A DNA stretch of 64,000 bases from Paenibacillus taichungensis (GCF_003287275.1 NZ_QEVW01000014.1:186001-250000); one strand, 5' to 3'; positions 35,129-45,187 are shown, counted from the first letter of the stretch. Translations and numbers: made by a program. Notes: generated by a model not told the origin, from the sequence alone.

Positions 35129-36566
35129 GACGAACCCTCACCTCCAGATAGTCAGCAATTTTAGTCAATGTGATGATTACAATCAGGTACATAATCGCAA
35201 CGGTCAACCAAATGTCGAAAGAGGCGAAAGTCCTTGCAATAACAATCTTACCGGATTGCGTCAACTCCACCAGGCCAATGACAGACAAAATCGAAGTATC
35301 TTTCAATGTAATAACCATCTGATTAATAAATGAAGGAATCATAACCCGTATGGCCTGAGGGATTACAATTTTTATCATCGCTTTGCGATAAGGAAGTCCC
35401 AATGAACGGGCGGCCTCCATCTGTCCACGATCAATCGATTGAATTCCACCGCGAATAATTTCCGTTACGTACGCTCCTGCATTCAAACTAAGCGTTAGAA
35501 TGGCTGCCAGGAACAGTGGCATGGTGAAGCCCATCGCCTGAGGAATCCCGAAATATATAAAGAATGCCAGGACGATCAACGGTATTCCGCGGAAAATATC
35601 CACGAATACAGTAGCAATCCCGCGAAGGACCTTATTCTGTCCCACTTTCATAAAGCCAAAAATCAAGCCGATGATAAAGGCGAAAAACAGCGAAATAATC
35701 GTATACAAGAGAGTATTTCCCAGACCTTTGAATAGTGCGGGCAGAGATTTCTGAACTAATTCCCAACGACCTTGGTTTGCGACAACGGCATTTTCCCCAA
35801 GGTATTTCTCTTTAATACGATCATACTCTCCGCTTACCTTAATGTTCGTTAGGCCGTCATTAAACATCTTTAGGAGTTCCTGGTTCTGTCCCTTGCTTAC
35901 CGCAAATCCGTAGGAAGCCCCGTCTTCTTTCTTGGTCACGATTTTCAAACCGTTATTCTGATTTACCCCGTAAGCCAGTACTGGATAATCTTCAAAACAC
36001 GCTGCGGAGTTCCCCGTCTTTACATCGTCATACATTTGCGAAGAATCATCAAACGGAACGATGGTAAAGCCGTATTTTGAGGAAATAGATTCAGCAAAGC
36101 TGTACCCTTCTGTGCCCGTCTTCACGGCGACTTTTTTACCGCGAAGATCTTCGTAGCTTTTTATGGTTTCGTTATTTGCGCTCACACCCATAACTACACC
36201 TGAATCGAAATAGGATTCTGAAAAATCAAACTTTTGTTTTCGTTCATCCGTGATACTCATCCCGGCGATGACGCCATCCACCTGATTGGATTCAAGAGCT
36301 TGCACCGCCGCATTAAATCCCAGCGCTTTGATTTGATAATTGAAGTTCTGGTCTTTGGCGATCGCATCCAGCAAATCCATATCGATGCCTACATAATCCC
36401 CATTTTCGTCTTGATACTCAAACGGTGCAAATGTGATGTCCGTGCCGATCACATAGGTTTTACCTGAATTGGAGTTTGCATTGGCATCCCCCGACCATCC
36501 GGATAACCCCGCCACTAGGAGCAGAATTAGTGATAGTACATAAAATGAGACCTTGGTTGTTTTCAT
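35121..36566 (-). CDS. Amino-acid ABC transporter, binding protein fused to permease
   Basis: A 481-residue fusion. Signal sequence ~1-30, family 3 solute-binding domain ~35-265 (GTDITFAPFEYQDENGDYVGID; YFDSGVVMGV), then a permease ~275-480 with membrane segments and the EAA loop EAARSLGLPYRKAMIKIV. In most bacilli these are two genes; fusion tethers the receptor to the channel, as known for some glutamine/arginine importers of Gram-positive bacteria. The likely substrate is a polar amino acid, not identifiable further. The ATPase gene follows with an 8-base overlap. Confidence 0.9.
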   Translation of the reverse strand: MKTTKVSFYVLSLILLLVAGLSGWSGDANANSNSGKTYVIGTDITFAPFEYQDENGDYVGIDMDLLDAIAKDQNFNYQIKALGFNAAVQALESNQVDGVIAGMSITDERKQKFDFSESYFDSGVVMGVSANNETIKSYEDLRGKKVAVKTGTEGYSFAESISSKYGFTIVPFDDSSQMYDDVKTGNSAACFEDYPVLAYGVNQNNGLKIVTKKEDGASYGFAVSKGQNQELLKMFNDGLTNIKVSGEYDRIKEKYLGENAVVANQGRWELVQKSLPALFKGLGNTLLYTIISLFFAFIIGLIFGFMKVGQNKVLRGIATVFVDIFRGIPLIVLAFFIYFGIPQAMGFTMPLFLAAILTLSLNAGAYVTEIIRGGIQSIDRGQMEAARSLGLPYRKAMIKIVIPQAIRVMIPSFINQMVITLKDTSILSVIGLVELTQSGKIVIARTFASFDIWLTVAIMYLIVIITLTKIADYLEVRVRRG

Positions 36567-36910
36567 ATTTCCTCCTCATCTCGGTGTTCTCCGAATTCTG
36601 ATCATTTTCTTGTCATTGATGTTACTGTCGTACATTTTTAGGTGTCTTGCACATTATATTGTTATTATTTGCAGTATATTAACAATCAATGCTTTCCCTA
36701 ACATTCTTCATGTTCCTCCGTAACGTTTTATTTGACATCCATTTAAAGATCCACGTTATATTTACCCTTCAGAACAGCTTTTAAAAACCTAAATTGAACT
36801 TAAATAAAAAAAGTCGCCATATAGGCGACTCCATAACAGGTAATATTATATTTTTAAATGATAATTCCCAAAGGGAATTTAATCTTTCTTTATATAATGA
36901 ACATTTCCGG
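36567..36910. other. Intergenic region upstream of the amino-acid importer
   Basis: 344 bases without a gene. It holds the ribosome binding site of the fused importer, a minus-strand TATAAT near 36652, an inverted repeat ATTGTTA (36658-36664) / TAACAAT (36680-36686) just upstream of it, and at the far end the terminator of the M1 peptidase gene. No T-box or riboswitch structure is visible. Confidence 0.5.
36816..36839 (-). terminator. Terminator of the M1-type peptidase
   Basis: GTCGCC / GGCGAC stem with ATATA loop, followed by seven T on the minus strand, 72 bases after the stop. Confidence 0.85.
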
Positions 36911-39115
36911 TTATTCTTCAGCGAAAAATTTTGAAAGTGGATTTTCAACTTTTTTATCCAGTGTTACCTTGCCCGTCTTGTCCAACACATAATACTGATA
37001 ATAAGCGCTGCTGAATCCAATGGATTCCTGCATTTTCATCACGAATGATTCAAGACTCCCACCGCTTAGATGATCTTCATTCCAGAAATAATGCAGCATC
37101 AAACGATTTTGATTATAAGGATGCTTGATCACATATGCTCCAGCAGCAGAAGATTGGTTCATAGTCGTTTTCCAGTGAAACCCGATATGGCTAGCACGGT
37201 CCATAATGCTGGATTTCAATGCTTGTACAAAACCATTTGATTTGGAAGTACCAAGTACAATCAGATTGCTGGTAGCCAGTTCTTTTTTCATTTTTTGCTT
37301 CAACTCCTTGCGGTCCCGGATCACATCATACTTCACTCCGCTCAAATCCAGTAGAGTTGTCAGTTGGTTTATCATGGCTTCCTGTTGGTTGTTCGCTGCC
37401 TTGCTCACCTGATCACTAAGCACAATGGCTAATGGCTCACCTTGAAGGGCTTTTTCCATCACACGGCTCATCGTTTCAAAAGGTAAATTCGGAACCTGAG
37501 TTAATGCTGATTCATACAGCGATTGAAACTGATCATGCAGATATGCCGTTTTCTCCTCATTCGACAGTTGATACTCAGACTTTAGAGCAAAATTAGGCTC
37601 ATATAAAGCCGTCTTCATATCATTACGTACCTCTTTTCCCAGTACATCTTCTATCGTTTGCAGAAGTCCGTCAATCGTAGCGTTTTGGTACACATAGCGT
37701 TTAAAATACTCTTTCATAAAGGCATCGAATTTCTCTTCCCCGACGGAACGGTACAACTGGTATATCGCTTGGCGGCCTTTATCGTAATAAACCGGACTTG
37801 CCCAATCTCCCACCTCATCATTGGTTGAAGCAATGGCCTTATCCACAGTGGAATCGTCAAATTGGATGGACTTAAAACCATTCATCGTATCCCCCTGCTT
37901 CTCAGAGAAATACACTTTGGAGAAATCTGCAAAGCCTTCGTCCAGGAAAGACTCTGTCTCCGAATTATTCCCAATTAACGCATGAAACCACTGGTGCGCG
38001 ATTTCATGGACAAATACCGTGTCTTGTTCTGGGTCGGAATTTATTCCGATTTGCCCCATTTGGATAATTCTTGAATACTCGATAGCTACACCTTCTACAT
38101 ATGATTCAACAACCCGGAATTCCGGATAAGGGTATTTACCGTATTTATCACTGAAAAAATCAATGGCTTTGAATGCTTGGTCAATATATCCATCAACGAT
38201 TTTTTTCTTACCTGGCTGGTTGTCGAAATAATAATACTCTACGGTGAGGCCATTCCGGGTTACGCTGTCCACTTTGAAGTTCGGGCTGGCAAAGAAAGCA
38301 AACTCCCTCGTATTATCGGCTACAGTGGATACCACTTTGCGTCCAGTCTCTGCATCATCCTGTGTGGTTATCGTACCAGGCATCACTACCTGATATTGAT
38401 CGGGAACATTGAACTGAACTTCATAATCCGCGGAAGTATAATAATCCGTTTCAAATGTCTTACTATAAGGTTTGCTATCCCATTCATGCTTGGCCTCGTC
38501 ATAGACCGACATTACAGGGAACCAATGAGCGCCATTGATAATATCTTTGTAATACGATAAGCGCTGTGAGCCATAGGGAATCTTTAGATTAAAATGGACT
38601 TGAACCGACACGGATTCACCCGGCTGAAGGGGTTGCTCCAATTTCACCGACATAGCTTGGTTTTTATTACTGAAATCAAGGGCTTGTCCGCCGGACGTCA
38701 CCTTCTCAATATTAATTCCTCCAAGAAAGTCTTCCGGTTTCTTATCAGGGTTATTTTTGCTAATCTCTTCATTGGAACGTTTAAACATGGTCGTCTGTGT
38801 CGATTCCGAAAGGTTGGCATCAGCATAAGTATGAAAAACCAGTTGCTTCAATGTATCTTTACTTGTATTGCGGTAAGTAATGGATTCACTCCCCTCTATC
38901 GTCATCTTCTTCTCATCCAGCCGGGCTTGAATTCGATATTGGATAGGCGCTTGAGCCTGAATATCTTTGGTGGCTTGTGAAATAGCAGATACAGGAGCTG
39001 CATTAGCGGCAGCACTACCCGTACTTATGATCGGGCATGCGGTCAGAATCATAGCGAGTGCGCTTATGGCTGTTATTCTGATTCGATTTGATGTGAATGA
39101 ACGTGAATGATTGAT
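36911..39115 (-). CDS. M1-family metallopeptidase lipoprotein
   Basis: A zinc aminopeptidase-like enzyme. Numbering from ATG 39052, an M1 N-terminal domain is followed by the catalytic domain with HEIAH at 349-353 and the third ligand Glu 372 (FLDEGFADF); the substrate motif is GVAIEYS instead of the usual GAMEN. ATG 39052 would leave only half a signal peptide. The frame upstream encodes a proper one: basic start, ITAISALAMILTAC with lipobox LTAC. No ATG, GTG or TTG occurs in frame back to the stop near 39169. ATC 39115 lies six bases after GAGGGAGAG and is the best-placed start, followed by ATT. Exported and lipid-anchored. Single gene. Confidence 0.82.
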   Translation of the reverse strand: MNHSRSFTSNRIRITAISALAMILTACPIISTGSAAANAAPVSAISQATKDIQAQAPIQYRIQARLDEKKMTIEGSESITYRNTSKDTLKQLVFHTYADANLSESTQTTMFKRSNEEISKNNPDKKPEDFLGGINIEKVTSGGQALDFSNKNQAMSVKLEQPLQPGESVSVQVHFNLKIPYGSQRLSYYKDIINGAHWFPVMSVYDEAKHEWDSKPYSKTFETDYYTSADYEVQFNVPDQYQVVMPGTITTQDDAETGRKVVSTVADNTREFAFFASPNFKVDSVTRNGLTVEYYYFDNQPGKKKIVDGYIDQAFKAIDFFSDKYGKYPYPEFRVVESYVEGVAIEYSRIIQMGQIGINSDPEQDTVFVHEIAHQWFHALIGNNSETESFLDEGFADFSKVYFSEKQGDTMNGFKSIQFDDSTVDKAIASTNDEVGDWASPVYYDKGRQAIYQLYRSVGEEKFDAFMKEYFKRYVYQNATIDGLLQTIEDVLGKEVRNDMKTALYEPNFALKSEYQLSNEEKTAYLHDQFQSLYESALTQVPNLPFETMSRVMEKALQGEPLAIVLSDQVSKAANNQQEAMINQLTTLLDLSGVKYDVIRDRKELKQKMKKELATSNLIVLGTSKSNGFVQALKSSIMDRASHIGFHWKTTMNQSSAAGAYVIKHPYNQNRLMLHYFWNEDHLSGGSLESFVMKMQESIGFSSAYYQYYVLDKTGKVTLDKKVENPLSKFFAEE

Positions 39116-39251
39116 ATAAATCTCTCCCTCGAATGATTTTTGAAGCTCAGAGGCAAGTATAGAAGATCAACCTTACACTGGTTTAATACGTATCTTAAAT
39201 TTCGTTTAAAAAAAGTAGCTGTTTGCATTAAATGAGCCTGACCTTAAAAGC

Positions 39252-39278
39252 AAAAAGTCGCCATTTAGGCGACTTTTT
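39252..39278. terminator. Bidirectional terminator after the GH127 gene
   Basis: AAAAAGTCGCC / GGCGACTTTTT, an 11-bp perfect stem with ATTTA loop and T runs on both strands, 54 bases past the GH127 stop. Confidence 0.88.
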
Positions 39279-39332
39279 ACTTTGTGACTCTTTCCGATTT
39301 TCAATTAAAGCTGTCACATCCGAATTATATAA

Positions 39333-41276
39333 TCAGGTACGAAGCCAAACATTCATCTCTCCCGCTTGTCGATTGCCCCATAAATAATAAGGGATTGCTG
39401 TGAGTTGTACCGGTTTTAATTTTTTGTGCAGCGGTTGGTATGGCTGATTCTCCACCCAAGCAGATTCATCGACAAGTAGTCCATCAACTTCTACAGTAAT
39501 GCAGCCACCAAGCAGTTCAGGCGCATCATGTTCTCCCAACTTTGGCTCCTCGGCAAACGAGAGAGAAGACAGTGGAGATCCATTATCCACTTGCTCCAGA
39601 CAATAAACGAGCGGTCCGCGTTGGATGGCAGCTTTGCCAGCATCCGATCGAATCAGAGGATGTGCTGCAATCAATTGGGTTTCCAGTGGCAATATCCACT
39701 GTACTGTATCACCATCGGACCAATTACGTTCCATTTTCGCATAACCATTTTCCTTACGATAATGTTGAGGTTCCCCGTTGATCTTTAATATTGGATCTTG
39801 GCTTTGATACCACTGAGGAATTCGGAGTGCAATCTCAAATGGTGCGGCTTTAGCATGATTGGAACCAATAGAAATCGAAAATTCCACCTTCCCCTGCCAC
39901 GGTAATTCAGATTGTTGGTGTACTGTCAATTGCAAACCGTCTCCTGTCACCCATTGAAGCTCACTGCCGATAAACAAGTGAACATACACCGTTTTTCCGT
40001 CATCGGTTACGTCGTAAATGTAATCATGAAGTGAACTTAATAAACGTGCCACATTAGGCGGACAGCATGAACAACCAAACCATTTCTGACGTACGGGCTT
40101 TACGTGATGTTTATCTGGATTTTTTTCACTCGCATCCGGGTATACCTCTAGTGGGTTTACATAGAAGAAATGTTGTCCGTCCTTGGACATGCTGCCAAGT
40201 ACATTATTGTATAGTGCTCTTTCCATGACGTCAGCATAATCACTTTTGGCTTCCAATTGCAGCATCCGACGTGCCCAGAAAATCAGCCCAATGGAAGCGC
40301 AGGTCTCCGCATATACCGTATCGTTAGGCAAATCATAGTCGAACGTGAATGCTTCCCCCAAATGTGTTGCACCTATGCCCCCGGTAATATACATTTGCTT
40401 GCGCGTTGTATTGATCCAGAGCCGTTCGCAGGCTTCTCGCAAGCTTGAATCATTCGTGAGGCGTGCCAAATCGGCCATGGCGGTGTACATATACACCGCA
40501 CGAACTGAATGACCTACAGCCACTGATTGTTCTCTCACAGGAAGATGAGACTGATAGACCTCAAGATTGGGAATTCCTTGCGACCAAATATTCTTCCTTC
40601 CCCGGCGTTCCCATTCTTCCACAAAATAACTGGGTTGGTTGCCGCGTTCATTAATAAAATAACTGCTCAGATCCAAGTAACGCTGTTCTCCCGTAACGTT
40701 ATACAGTTTAACCAGGGCTAACTCTATTTCCTGGTGCCCGCAATACGCCTGAATTTTACCTGGCTCGGTTCCAAACATGCTGTCAATGAGATCAGCGAAT
40801 CGACATGCGATGTCAAGCAATCTGCGCTTCCCTGTCGCTTGATAATATGCAACTGCTGCTTCAATCATATGACCGGCACAATATAACTCATGAGCTTCAT
40901 ACAGATTGGTCCATTGTCTTCCAGGCTCTTTAATGGTGAAATAGGTATTTACATACCCATTTTCATGTTGAGCTTGACCAATCAGGTCAATCACTTCATC
41001 AGCGATGCTCTCAAGTTTGGAATCAGGATGGTTACCGAGCGAATAAGCAACCGCTTCCAACCATTTATAGAGATCGCTATCCTGAAACACCCATCCCCCG
41101 AATTCACCTTTCTCCAAACCAGCTGCAATTCGAAAATTACGGATGGCATAGCTCGGCTCCGCACCTTCGATTCGGTCATTTAACGCTTCCCATTGATAAG
41201 GAATGACAGTCTGACGGACTAATTCGGAGTATTCTTTCCAGAAGGTGTCTTGAATGGCTACTTTGGTTTTTGGCAT
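39333..41276 (-). CDS. GH127 beta-L-arabinofuranosidase-type enzyme
   Basis: A 647-residue alpha/alpha-barrel enzyme of family GH127 (former DUF1680). Known members remove beta-L-arabinofuranose from plant hydroxyproline glycans and pectic side chains and use a zinc-bound cysteine as nucleophile. Matching features: YAETC at 322-326 (Glu 324) and the cysteine cluster GCSCC with Cys 402, 404 and 405. No signal peptide, so intracellular. It is divergent from an AraC regulator, a usual arrangement for this family, and ends at a strong terminator. Confidence 0.9.
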   Translation of the reverse strand: MPKTKVAIQDTFWKEYSELVRQTVIPYQWEALNDRIEGAEPSYAIRNFRIAAGLEKGEFGGWVFQDSDLYKWLEAVAYSLGNHPDSKLESIADEVIDLIGQAQHENGYVNTYFTIKEPGRQWTNLYEAHELYCAGHMIEAAVAYYQATGKRRLLDIACRFADLIDSMFGTEPGKIQAYCGHQEIELALVKLYNVTGEQRYLDLSSYFINERGNQPSYFVEEWERRGRKNIWSQGIPNLEVYQSHLPVREQSVAVGHSVRAVYMYTAMADLARLTNDSSLREACERLWINTTRKQMYITGGIGATHLGEAFTFDYDLPNDTVYAETCASIGLIFWARRMLQLEAKSDYADVMERALYNNVLGSMSKDGQHFFYVNPLEVYPDASEKNPDKHHVKPVRQKWFGCSCCPPNVARLLSSLHDYIYDVTDDGKTVYVHLFIGSELQWVTGDGLQLTVHQQSELPWQGKVEFSISIGSNHAKAAPFEIALRIPQWYQSQDPILKINGEPQHYRKENGYAKMERNWSDGDTVQWILPLETQLIAAHPLIRSDAGKAAIQRGPLVYCLEQVDNGSPLSSLSFAEEPKLGEHDAPELLGGCITVEVDGLLVDESAWVENQPYQPLHKKLKPVQLTAIPYYLWGNRQAGEMNVWLRT

Positions 41277-41402
41277 TATGGAATTCCTCCTATAAAATTG
41301 ACTCTTATGATTTTCAATTATAAGCTGTGATTACGTGGGAAAATAGAATTGAATTGAACTTATTTCTATAAAATTTAACACTAATAGGGAGGGTTATCTG
41401 TT

Positions 41403-42266
41403 TTGAATGGAGAAGGAATCATAGAGCTTAAAGTCCCCCAACTCCCCTATTATTTAGGAGCGGGACGTTCAGAATATGAAATTGGAGATCATCATCCGAA
41501 CCGAAAAAAGCTTGGTATCTACGATGTACTGATTGTGGTCAAGGGAGAGTTATATATAGGAGAGAATGATCAGCAATGGACCTTGGAAAAAGGAGATTCA
41601 CTAATCCTGCTGCCAGAAGGAGAACACTATTCGGTCAGGCCGTGTACACAGAAAACGGTGTTTTACTGGCTGCATTTCGAGCATGTTGAAAGATATGAAA
41701 GTTTGCTCACCTCTTCTATCCATGAACCGGAGTTGCAAGACTCCTCCAGACCGTTTGGCAACCCTTATACATTAAGGCTTCCTAAGCATTCAAAATTAGC
41801 CAATCCACAAGCGGTTTTCAACCTTCTGGAGCAATTGTTGACACTTGAAATGGAAAGCTCCTTTTGGCAGGAGCAGCGCTTGCTAGGTGAATTGCTGTCC
41901 ATGCTGGAAGAAGGTAGCTTGCGGGTGATGGATTCAGTACAGACACGATTAGCAGAACAAGCAGCAATATATATTCAACAGAATTACAAGACAAAGGTCA
42001 CAAATGAAACCTTGGCCGCAGCTCTCCATTTTCATCCCAACTATGTTATCCGTTGCATGAAAATGAAGTATGGTAAAACACCGATTGAGTATTTAAATGA
42101 GCTTCGTTTAGAACGTGCAAAGCGATTACTGGTTACTACAGACTGGTTAATCGACCGCATTGCGGAAGAAGTGGGTTTTCGTTATGCACCCTACTTCTCG
42201 TCTTGTTTCAAACGGTATATCGGGTTGTCTCCGCTTCAATTTCGAAAGCAATATATGACTACGTAA
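41403..42266 (+). CDS. AraC-family regulator of the GH127 gene
   Basis: A 287-residue regulator with a cupin-type sugar-sensing domain (YDVLIVVKGELYIGE, KGDSLILLPEGEHYSVRP) and a C-terminal double helix-turn-helix (TNETLAAALHFHPNYVIRCMKMKYG; IDRIAEEVGFRYAPYFSSCFKRY). The start is TTG 41403, with GGGAGGG about nine bases upstream. It is divergent from the GH127 gene and probably activates it on an arabino-oligosaccharide signal. Confidence 0.85.
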   Translation: MNGEGIIELKVPQLPYYLGAGRSEYEIGDHHPNRKKLGIYDVLIVVKGELYIGENDQQWTLEKGDSLILLPEGEHYSVRPCTQKTVFYWLHFEHVERYESLLTSSIHEPELQDSSRPFGNPYTLRLPKHSKLANPQAVFNLLEQLLTLEMESSFWQEQRLLGELLSMLEEGSLRVMDSVQTRLAEQAAIYIQQNYKTKVTNETLAAALHFHPNYVIRCMKMKYGKTPIEYLNELRLERAKRLLVTTDWLIDRIAEEVGFRYAPYFSSCFKRYIGLSPLQFRKQYMTT

Positions 42267-42290
42267 AAATGTGAATCATGTGGTTTGTCA

Positions 42291-43676
42291 CTATATCGCT
42301 TGTGCTTCGGATGATTTATGGCGTCGTAAGGTCATCATGATTAAAGATGCAGCTAATACCGACAGGATGATTCCGAGCGTTTGAAATCCGATAAAACTGA
42401 AAGTGTTTCCCATGACAATGCCAATCAACAACGACGACAAAATGGTCCCCAGATATCTCGATGTGTTAAACATGCCTGATGCGACCCCGATCATATCTTT
42501 GGGTGTGCTCTTAAACAAAGCCGCCTGCATCCCGACACTGTTCAGCCCGTTACTTATGCCGAATACAGCTAAGGGCAAGATGACACTCACCACGGGTGAA
42601 TTTTTATCCAATGCCACTATCAAGATGGAACCGAACGTCATTAACACCGCTGAAACGATCAAAGCTGGCCGCGTACCTGATTTGTCAATCCAGCGTCCGG
42701 CGAGTGGAGAACTAATGAGTGAGCATAAACCGAGGGTTAGCATCATTAGTCCTGTATGAACTTCGTTCAGATGGCGTACCTGCTGCAAATAAGACGGCAC
42801 ACCAAAGAACAGCGCGTAAAACAACGTGTTAACCAGCATAAATTGTACATTCACCCAGGTCATTTCGGGATATTTGGCAAATACCCTCAGCGGGATAAAA
42901 GGAGACGGTGTTTTCAATTCATGTCGTATAAAACTTGCTAATGCAATCAAACCGATTCCCCCTGCCATAAGGTGCCATGATGAAAAATGTCCGGTTGATT
43001 TAACGGAAAGCACGCTCATTAGCAGAATCACCAAAGCGACAGTGAACAAGAGTATGCCTGGCGCATCAATCAGCAGGAACCATTTTCTGATGGACAAGTC
43101 ACCATAGTTGGATTTAAGTGCCCCTTCTTTGGGAATGGTTTTCCAGGCGAATATAAAGCTTGCAATCACCAATGGAATATTCACAAGAAAAATACTTTGC
43201 CAGTCCCACCAATGAATCAATACACCGCCAATAAAAGGGCCTACCGCGGCTGCACCAGACAGGAACATCGCAAGGATAGACAGGGCAGCTGCCTGTTTCT
43301 CAGTAACGTGGATTCTTACAATCGCCATCCCGACGGCTACCATCATGCTTGTGCCAACAGATTGAATGATCCGGAATACGATGAGCCAAGAAAAGTTTGG
43401 TGATAACGGAGCTAACACGGAGGAAACGAAGACAACAACCAGACCGATAAGGAATATCTGTCTTCGGCCAAACAGATCACTGCATTTTCCCATGACGGGT
43501 TGAGCCACTGCACTTGCAATGTAAAAGGAAAAAATAATCCATGACACGGCTGTAACATCAAGTGAAAACTCCTGTTGTAGTCTTGCAATTGCTATAGAGA
43601 TCATGGAGGAATTGAGCGGATTCAGCATGATTCCCAAACCCACAGATATCATTAACCATATATTTCGAGCGTTCAT
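42291..43676 (-). CDS. DHA2-family MFS transporter, LysR-linked
   Basis: A 461-residue EmrB/QacA-type exporter of 14 segments (GKCSDLFGRRQIFLIGL after segment 2; RIIQSVGTSMMVAVGMAIV in segment 4). ATG 43676 after GGGGGG is preferred to an upstream frame start at 43706. It is divergent from a LysR regulator with a short shared promoter region, the typical inducible pump layout. The substrate is unknown. Confidence 0.87.
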   Translation of the reverse strand: MNARNIWLMISVGLGIMLNPLNSSMISIAIARLQQEFSLDVTAVSWIIFSFYIASAVAQPVMGKCSDLFGRRQIFLIGLVVVFVSSVLAPLSPNFSWLIVFRIIQSVGTSMMVAVGMAIVRIHVTEKQAAALSILAMFLSGAAAVGPFIGGVLIHWWDWQSIFLVNIPLVIASFIFAWKTIPKEGALKSNYGDLSIRKWFLLIDAPGILLFTVALVILLMSVLSVKSTGHFSSWHLMAGGIGLIALASFIRHELKTPSPFIPLRVFAKYPEMTWVNVQFMLVNTLFYALFFGVPSYLQQVRHLNEVHTGLMMLTLGLCSLISSPLAGRWIDKSGTRPALIVSAVLMTFGSILIVALDKNSPVVSVILPLAVFGISNGLNSVGMQAALFKSTPKDMIGVASGMFNTSRYLGTILSSLLIGIVMGNTFSFIGFQTLGIILSVLAASLIMMTLRRHKSSEAQAI

Positions 43677-43787
43677 TACGTATATCCCCCCTTCTTCTGT
43701 TGTCATCTTAATGGAATCCCATTATTTATTCCAACGCATTTTATGTTATGATTTGATGAACCAAAAGGAATAAGAGAGTGGTGCGAA

Positions 43788-44678
43788 ATGGAACTTCTTC
43801 AGCTACGCTATTTTCTAACGTTAGCCCGATGTGAACATGTTACGGAAGCTGCGGGCAAGCTGCATGTCACTCAATCCTCACTGAGCAAAACGATACAACG
43901 TTTGGAGGATGACTTGGGTGCACCGTTATTTGATCGATTGGGCAGAAAGCTGCGGTTAAATGAATTCGGAAGAACATTCCTTCGACGGACAGAAAAAGCA
44001 CTATTCGAATTGGAACAGGGAAAACAGGAAATTGCTGATCTCTCCAACCCGGATCACGGTACACTTAACTTGGCAGTCACTACAGCAAGCACATTACCAG
44101 GAATCTTGCGGGAATTCCGAAAAAATAAGCCGAATGTTCAGTTTCATGTACAAATGGTTACTTTGGAAGAGATGTCCACCCTTCTCCACCGCGGTGAAAT
44201 TGATTTTTGCTTATCATCCCCTCCGATCCATGGGGATGATATTGAATGTCAGATACTGTTCGAGGACCCCATTGTAGTCGCTGTGCCTCTCGGTCATCGA
44301 TATGCGGATCGAAGCAGCATCACTTTAGAAGAGCTTAAGGATGAATGGTTTGTGGGGGTGAAAAAAGGATATGGTATTCGTGATCTGGTGGACTCCAAAT
44401 GCCAATCCGTCGGGTTTGTACCGAAGTATGTTTATGAAGGAGATGAACCTGCAAGATTAACTGCACTTGTGGAAGCGGAGATTGGGCTTGCATTCATACC
44501 CAATACAGCAGGAAACCCGCAGGAACGCATTGTATATCTTCAAATTGAGGATCAGAGCCTCGTGCGGGAAATTGCTTTATTGTCGCATAGAGACAGATAT
44601 ATCTCGAATGCAGCTATCGCGTTTCGCAGCGTAGTTATAGATTACTTTGGTGCAATGTCCAACTCAATGGATGAATGA
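43788..44678 (+). CDS. LysR-family transcriptional regulator
   Basis: A 296-residue LysR protein: winged helix-turn-helix ~1-60 (FLTLARCEHVTEAAGKLHVTQSSLSKTI with the family's A-x-x-L-x-x-S-Q-S-S pattern) and a substrate-binding-type effector domain ~90-290. It resembles the YybE/GltC-like group. Divergent from the DHA2 pump, its probable target, and followed by its own terminator. Confidence 0.9.
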   Translation: MELLQLRYFLTLARCEHVTEAAGKLHVTQSSLSKTIQRLEDDLGAPLFDRLGRKLRLNEFGRTFLRRTEKALFELEQGKQEIADLSNPDHGTLNLAVTTASTLPGILREFRKNKPNVQFHVQMVTLEEMSTLLHRGEIDFCLSSPPIHGDDIECQILFEDPIVVAVPLGHRYADRSSITLEELKDEWFVGVKKGYGIRDLVDSKCQSVGFVPKYVYEGDEPARLTALVEAEIGLAFIPNTAGNPQERIVYLQIEDQSLVREIALLSHRDRYISNAAIAFRSVVIDYFGAMSNSMDE

Positions 44679-44685
44679 GCATTAT

Positions 44686-44727
44686 AAAGACCCCGCTCAC
44701 CGACGTAAGTGAGAGCGAGGTCTTTTG
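44686..44727 (+). terminator. Terminator of the LysR gene
   Basis: AAAGACC-CGCTCA stem with its complement ending GGTCTTTT, eight bases after the LysR stop; T-rich on the plus strand. Confidence 0.8.
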
Positions 44728-44746
44728 TTGTAGGATATTCGCATGC

Positions 44747-45118
44747 CTATTTCCGCCAAAAGGTTGAACAGTCTGCCTTTTCTGTGATGTTAAAGTCAAT
44801 TATTCTTTCCAGTAATGAAAAATCAACCGGCCCATCCCACCGGATGCGCACCAACTCTTTCGTATGATCATAACCAGCTTTCGCAATTTCATCGGAAAAA
44901 TGATTGATCCCTGCCTTTTCAGGCGCCATAGCCAAATGATGTTTGGATACACTAAATCCAATAATAAATGTGCCATGATCGGTAAACATGGGCTGATTCC
45001 ACGCTATTTTAGGTACTAAATTGGGGTACTTGTTGATAATCCACTCTAATACTTCTTCCGTACGATCCCGATGTCCCAGGTTATCAATTCGTGCCAGATA
45101 TTCTGCAAAAACGTCCAT
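44747..45118 (-). CDS. fra: DUF1801 protein, frataxin-like Fra (YdhG) homologue
   Basis: A 123-residue DUF1801-family protein, the same length as B. subtilis Fra (YdhG), reported as an iron chaperone with a frataxin-like fold. Family features are IAWNQPMFTDHGTFIIGFSVSKHHLAMAPE and DFSLLERIIDFNI. ATG 45118 after GGAGA is preferred to an upstream frame start at 45151. The iron role is taken from the homologue. Neighbours are unrelated (LysR, EamA). Confidence 0.75.
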   Translation of the reverse strand: MDVFAEYLARIDNLGHRDRTEEVLEWIINKYPNLVPKIAWNQPMFTDHGTFIIGFSVSKHHLAMAPEKAGINHFSDEIAKAGYDHTKELVRIRWDGPVDFSLLERIIDFNITEKADCSTFWRK

Positions 45119-45187
45119 ATTATCTTCTCCTAACCAGAATTTAATTCGCATACTTCATCTCATATTATCATGAAAATGAAATTGAAA

